Below are positions 31,130-33,260 of a stretch of 33,260 nt of DNA, in pieces. The DNA is from Planctomycetota bacterium (GTDB taxonomy: Bacteria; Planctomycetota; Brocadiia; JAADGH01). Numbering within the stretch: position 1 is the stretch's first letter; every line of letters begins with the position of its first letter. The position numbers and the translations under genes are program-made. Under the pieces are notes generated by a model, which was not told where the DNA came from, did not search any database, and worked only from the letters and a program-made list of their open reading frames with translations. The stretch lies in contig JAADGH010000074.1 of assembly GCA_013152475.1 (NCBI GenBank), positions 1 through 33,260 on the forward strand, in the 5' to 3' direction.

Positions 31130-32389
31130 TTACTGCTTCGTCTCGTCGCGGATGTTGTAGACGTAGAGGTTTTTGTGGTAGCGGAGGTAGAGCCGGCCGC
31201 CGCAGACGACGGGGTGAGCAAAGCTGTATCCCCGGTTTTCTCTGGGAAGCCGGAACTGGCTGACGAGATCGAAGCCATCGGGGCTGGTCGCCAGGAGGTA
31301 CACCGTGCCCTTCTGCCCGATGCCGTAGAGCATGCCCTCCGCGCAGGTGAGGGAGAGTTTCTCGATCTTCTTATCGGTCTGGATGATCTTCCCGGTCTGA
31401 AAGTCGACGCAGAAAAAGGCCTTCCCGCCCGCCTTGCACGCGCTGCCGTAGAGGCGGCCATCGAGAAGGATGACCCCGCCGTGACAGTTGTCGAGGTCCT
31501 TGTCGCTCCATACTTCGGTCACGCCCTTCCGCCCGCGGCCGAGCTTCAGCACCTCCCCGCCGGCCAAGTGGGCGCTGGTGACGAACACATACCCGCGGTG
31601 AAAGATCGGCTGGGTGACGTTCTGATCCATGGGCGTCACATGGGGATGCACCCACAGCAGCCGGCCCCGCTTGATGTCCACGCCGATGACCGACTTCTGC
31701 GTGAGGGTGATAAGCTGCCGGGCGCCCTTGTACTTCACGATGATGGGCGAGCAGTAGCCGGCGCGTTCGTCGAGGTCGGTATTCACCCACGCCGGCTTGC
31801 CGTTGCGTTTCTTCAGCGCCACGACGAAGCCTTTGCTGCCGCCGGGCACGCAGAAGACGCGATCTCCCTCGACGATGACGTTCTCGGCAAAGGCCCACGT
31901 GCCGTGCCGTGCGCCGAAGGTGAACGGGAGGTCAACGGCCCATTTTTCCTTGCCCTCCTTCGCGTCAAAGGCAGCGAGTCGGCCCGTCGAGCTGAGGTGG
32001 TAGAGGACGCCCTTGTCGTAGGTAGGTGTAGCGCGGGAGCCGGGGTAGGGACCGTCCCAGCACGGGCCGTTGGGGGACTTCCACAGGAGCTCGCCGTCCA
32101 TGCTCAGGGCGAGGATCATCTCCTGATCCTCGAAGTCGCCGGACGTGAAGATCATGCCGTCGGCGATGGAGACGCACGCGAAACCCTCGCCGCACTCGCC
32201 GTACTTCCAGACGAGCGGCGGTCCGCTATCGGGCCATTTTTTGAGCAGGCCTGTTTCGGTGGAGATGTTGTCACGATTCGGCCCGTGGAACTGGGGCCAC
32301 GAGGGCCTTTCACTTTTCTCGCCTGCATGGGCGCAAGTCATGGCCAGGAGACAGGCGAGGAGAGAGGCAAGGCGCCGTCTTGTGAACAC
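31130..32389 (-). CDS. Secreted PQQ-like beta-propeller repeat protein
   Basis: The GTG at 32389 is chosen: a strong GGAGGGG lies 10 nt before it, and it starts a clean signal peptide (FTRRRLASLLACLLAMTCAHA). An ATG at 32464 would overlap the upstream gene. The 419-aa product begins the mature chain with WPQFHGPNRDNISTETGLLK and PPLVWKYGECGEGF, the standard opening of this propeller family. Blade repeats follow (GELLWKSPN, GRLAAFDAKEGKEKWAVDLP, RGRLLWVHPHV, LYGSACKAGGKAFFCVDFQT). The blades are like those of alcohol dehydrogenases, but no dehydrogenase residues are apparent, so a binding or scaffold role outside the cytoplasm is more likely. It follows the radical SAM gene by 7 nt, indicating one transcript. 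Confidence 0.85.
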   Translation of the reverse strand: MFTRRRLASLLACLLAMTCAHAGEKSERPSWPQFHGPNRDNISTETGLLKKWPDSGPPLVWKYGECGEGFACVSIADGMIFTSGDFEDQEMILALSMDGELLWKSPNGPCWDGPYPGSRATPTYDKGVLYHLSSTGRLAAFDAKEGKEKWAVDLPFTFGARHGTWAFAENVIVEGDRVFCVPGGSKGFVVALKKRNGKPAWVNTDLDERAGYCSPIIVKYKGARQLITLTQKSVIGVDIKRGRLLWVHPHVTPMDQNVTQPIFHRGYVFVTSAHLAGGEVLKLGRGRKGVTEVWSDKDLDNCHGGVILLDGRLYGSACKAGGKAFFCVDFQTGKIIQTDKKIEKLSLTCAEGMLYGIGQKGTVYLLATSPDGFDLVSQFRLPRENRGYSFAHPVVCGGRLYLRYHKNLYVYNIRDETKQ

Positions 32390-32396
32390 GAATGTG

Positions 32397-33260
32397 TTAC
32401 CCCTCCACGCACGCCGCTGCCCATTCGTCGAACCGCTGCTTGTACCCCCTTCGGCGCAGTTCACAAGACACGGGGTCCTTTGCCATCAGGTTCTTCGTTT
32501 CGGCAAACGCGATCGCCCTGCAGCCCATCCCGCAGTCCGCGAACCACTCGCACGTTGCGCACTCCGGGTTCTCGGCAAACAGGTCGCCTTTTTTTCTATC
32601 GACGATTGATCGGAAAAGGGGCTGCCTCAATGCCGCCGGCAGTCCGTCTCGCAGGATATTCGGCATGCGGTCCTGCAGGGCCAGGTCCGTGTAGCCGGGA
32701 CAGGGCAACAGCGTGCCGTCGGGCAGGAGACACGGGCTCTCCCGACATGCGCCGCAATCGTAGCTCTGGGGTGTGTGCCGCATCCGGGACTCCCAATCCT
32801 GAACGGGAACGTCGCGTCCCGCGCCCAGAAAGAACCCTCCGAACTGGACCGAAAGCGGTTTGCCATCCTTGATCCACCGGCGGAACAGCGGCGCATACAC
32901 CTCCGCCTCATCCTCGAGCGACAGGACCGACGTCGCCCCTCGCCAGTTCCCTCTTTCTTGAGGCTGCCCGAGGCGCCAGAACTGGATGTCCAATTTTGTC
33001 AGCAGTTCGTACGTCTCGGCCAGACAGTCCCTGCTCACTTGGTCAACGGATGTCGCCACGGAGACCTCAAAATCGGCTGCCCGGACCTTGCGAATTGCCT
33101 CGATGACATCCTTTTCTATGCCCTCCATGCCTCGCATATAATCGTGCGCACCACACCCGTCAAAACTGATCTGAAAACTCGGCGCAAACCCGACTCTTTT
33201 GATTCCGTCCAGGAGTTTCTCTGTGATAAGCAAGCCGTTCGTATAGATTCGGCTGACGCA
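32397..33260 (-). CDS. Radical SAM/SPASM protein (N-terminal part outside window)
   Basis: The frame stays open to the right edge (last visible codon TGC at 33260), so the gene begins beyond the window; the CxxxCxxC site is not visible. The visible 287 residues start within the radical SAM barrel (VSRIYTNGLLITEKLL, PSFQISFDGCGAHDYMRG) and include IQFWRLGQPQERGNW. They end in a SPASM cluster: SYDCGACRESPCLLPDGTLL, CPGYTDL, then CATCEWFADCGMGCRA and CELRRRGY. SPASM proteins often modify peptides or act as anaerobic sulfatase-maturing-like enzymes. It does not look like AhbD, lacking that protein's recalled C-terminal cysteine pattern. No precursor peptide is visible. Cotranscribed with the beta-propeller gene. 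Confidence 0.85.
   Translation of the reverse strand, partial: CVSRIYTNGLLITEKLLDGIKRVGFAPSFQISFDGCGAHDYMRGMEGIEKDVIEAIRKVRAADFEVSVATSVDQVSRDCLAETYELLTKLDIQFWRLGQPQERGNWRGATSVLSLEDEAEVYAPLFRRWIKDGKPLSVQFGGFFLGAGRDVPVQDWESRMRHTPQSYDCGACRESPCLLPDGTLLPCPGYTDLALQDRMPNILRDGLPAALRQPLFRSIVDRKKGDLFAENPECATCEWFADCGMGCRAIAFAETKNLMAKDPVSCELRRRGYKQRFDEWAAACVEG

Noticed and set aside
32397..33260. AhbD heme synthase
   Set aside because: The visible barrel and SPASM cysteine pattern do not resemble AhbD as I recall it. The gene is far from the ahb operon and sits with a beta-propeller gene.

Overview
The window (about 33 kb, GC-rich) looks like the chromosome of an uncultured Gram-negative-type bacterium from the Planctomycetota / Hydrogenedentota / Lentisphaerota sphere. 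This placement is an inference from gene content: secreted DUF6807 and GHL10-like proteins, PQQ-type beta-propellers, TIM-barrel sugar epimerases, a UroD/MtaA-like protein, Tat-exported aldo/keto reductase and long multidomain sensor kinases. No rRNA or tRNA gene, insertion sequence, phage gene or CRISPR array was seen.

Layout. 1-7641 is a patchwork of short convergent and divergent units: a UroD-family gene entering from the left edge, a secreted discoidin-like protein, a two-gene unit of secreted carbohydrate-related proteins, an NAD-dependent epimerase and a DUF6807 protein. 7655-16230 (minus strand) is one compact eight-gene operon with overlaps or gaps under 30 nt. In transcription order it reads ahbC, ahbA, ahbB, a REC-GAF response regulator, a cytoplasmic subtilisin-like protease, a PucC-family MFS transporter, a sugar-type solute-binding lipoprotein and a membrane histidine kinase. 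AhbA/B and AhbC are the siroheme-dependent heme enzymes up to iron-coproporphyrin; AhbD is not seen. 16413-22773 (plus strand) carries a Tat-exported aldo/keto reductase, a large lipoprotein gene broken by a one-base frameshift, a small zinc-ribbon protein with its own promoter, a sugar epimerase/flavin reductase pair and a small membrane protein.

22917-29603 is a second signalling region. A membrane SpoIIE-type phosphatase has an outside portion of three tandem units, each ending in a c-type heme motif (CxxCH). It overlaps tail-to-tail with a hybrid histidine kinase that is cotranscribed with an acyl-CoA dehydrogenase. The gap 29604-30121 holds the acyl-CoA dehydrogenase promoter. It also holds an unusual plus-strand unit: a near-consensus sigma-54 promoter, a roughly 197-nt noncoding segment with a 27-position duplex, and an intrinsic terminator. 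This is a strong small-RNA candidate. The right end (minus strand) has a TIM-barrel epimerase, a secreted PQQ-like beta-propeller and a radical SAM/SPASM protein that runs off the window.

The items most worth attention are the heme-biosynthesis/signalling/PucC operon, the triheme phosphatase and the sigma-54 small-RNA candidate. The first two suggest a tetrapyrrole- or redox-centred regulatory theme, but that link is inference.
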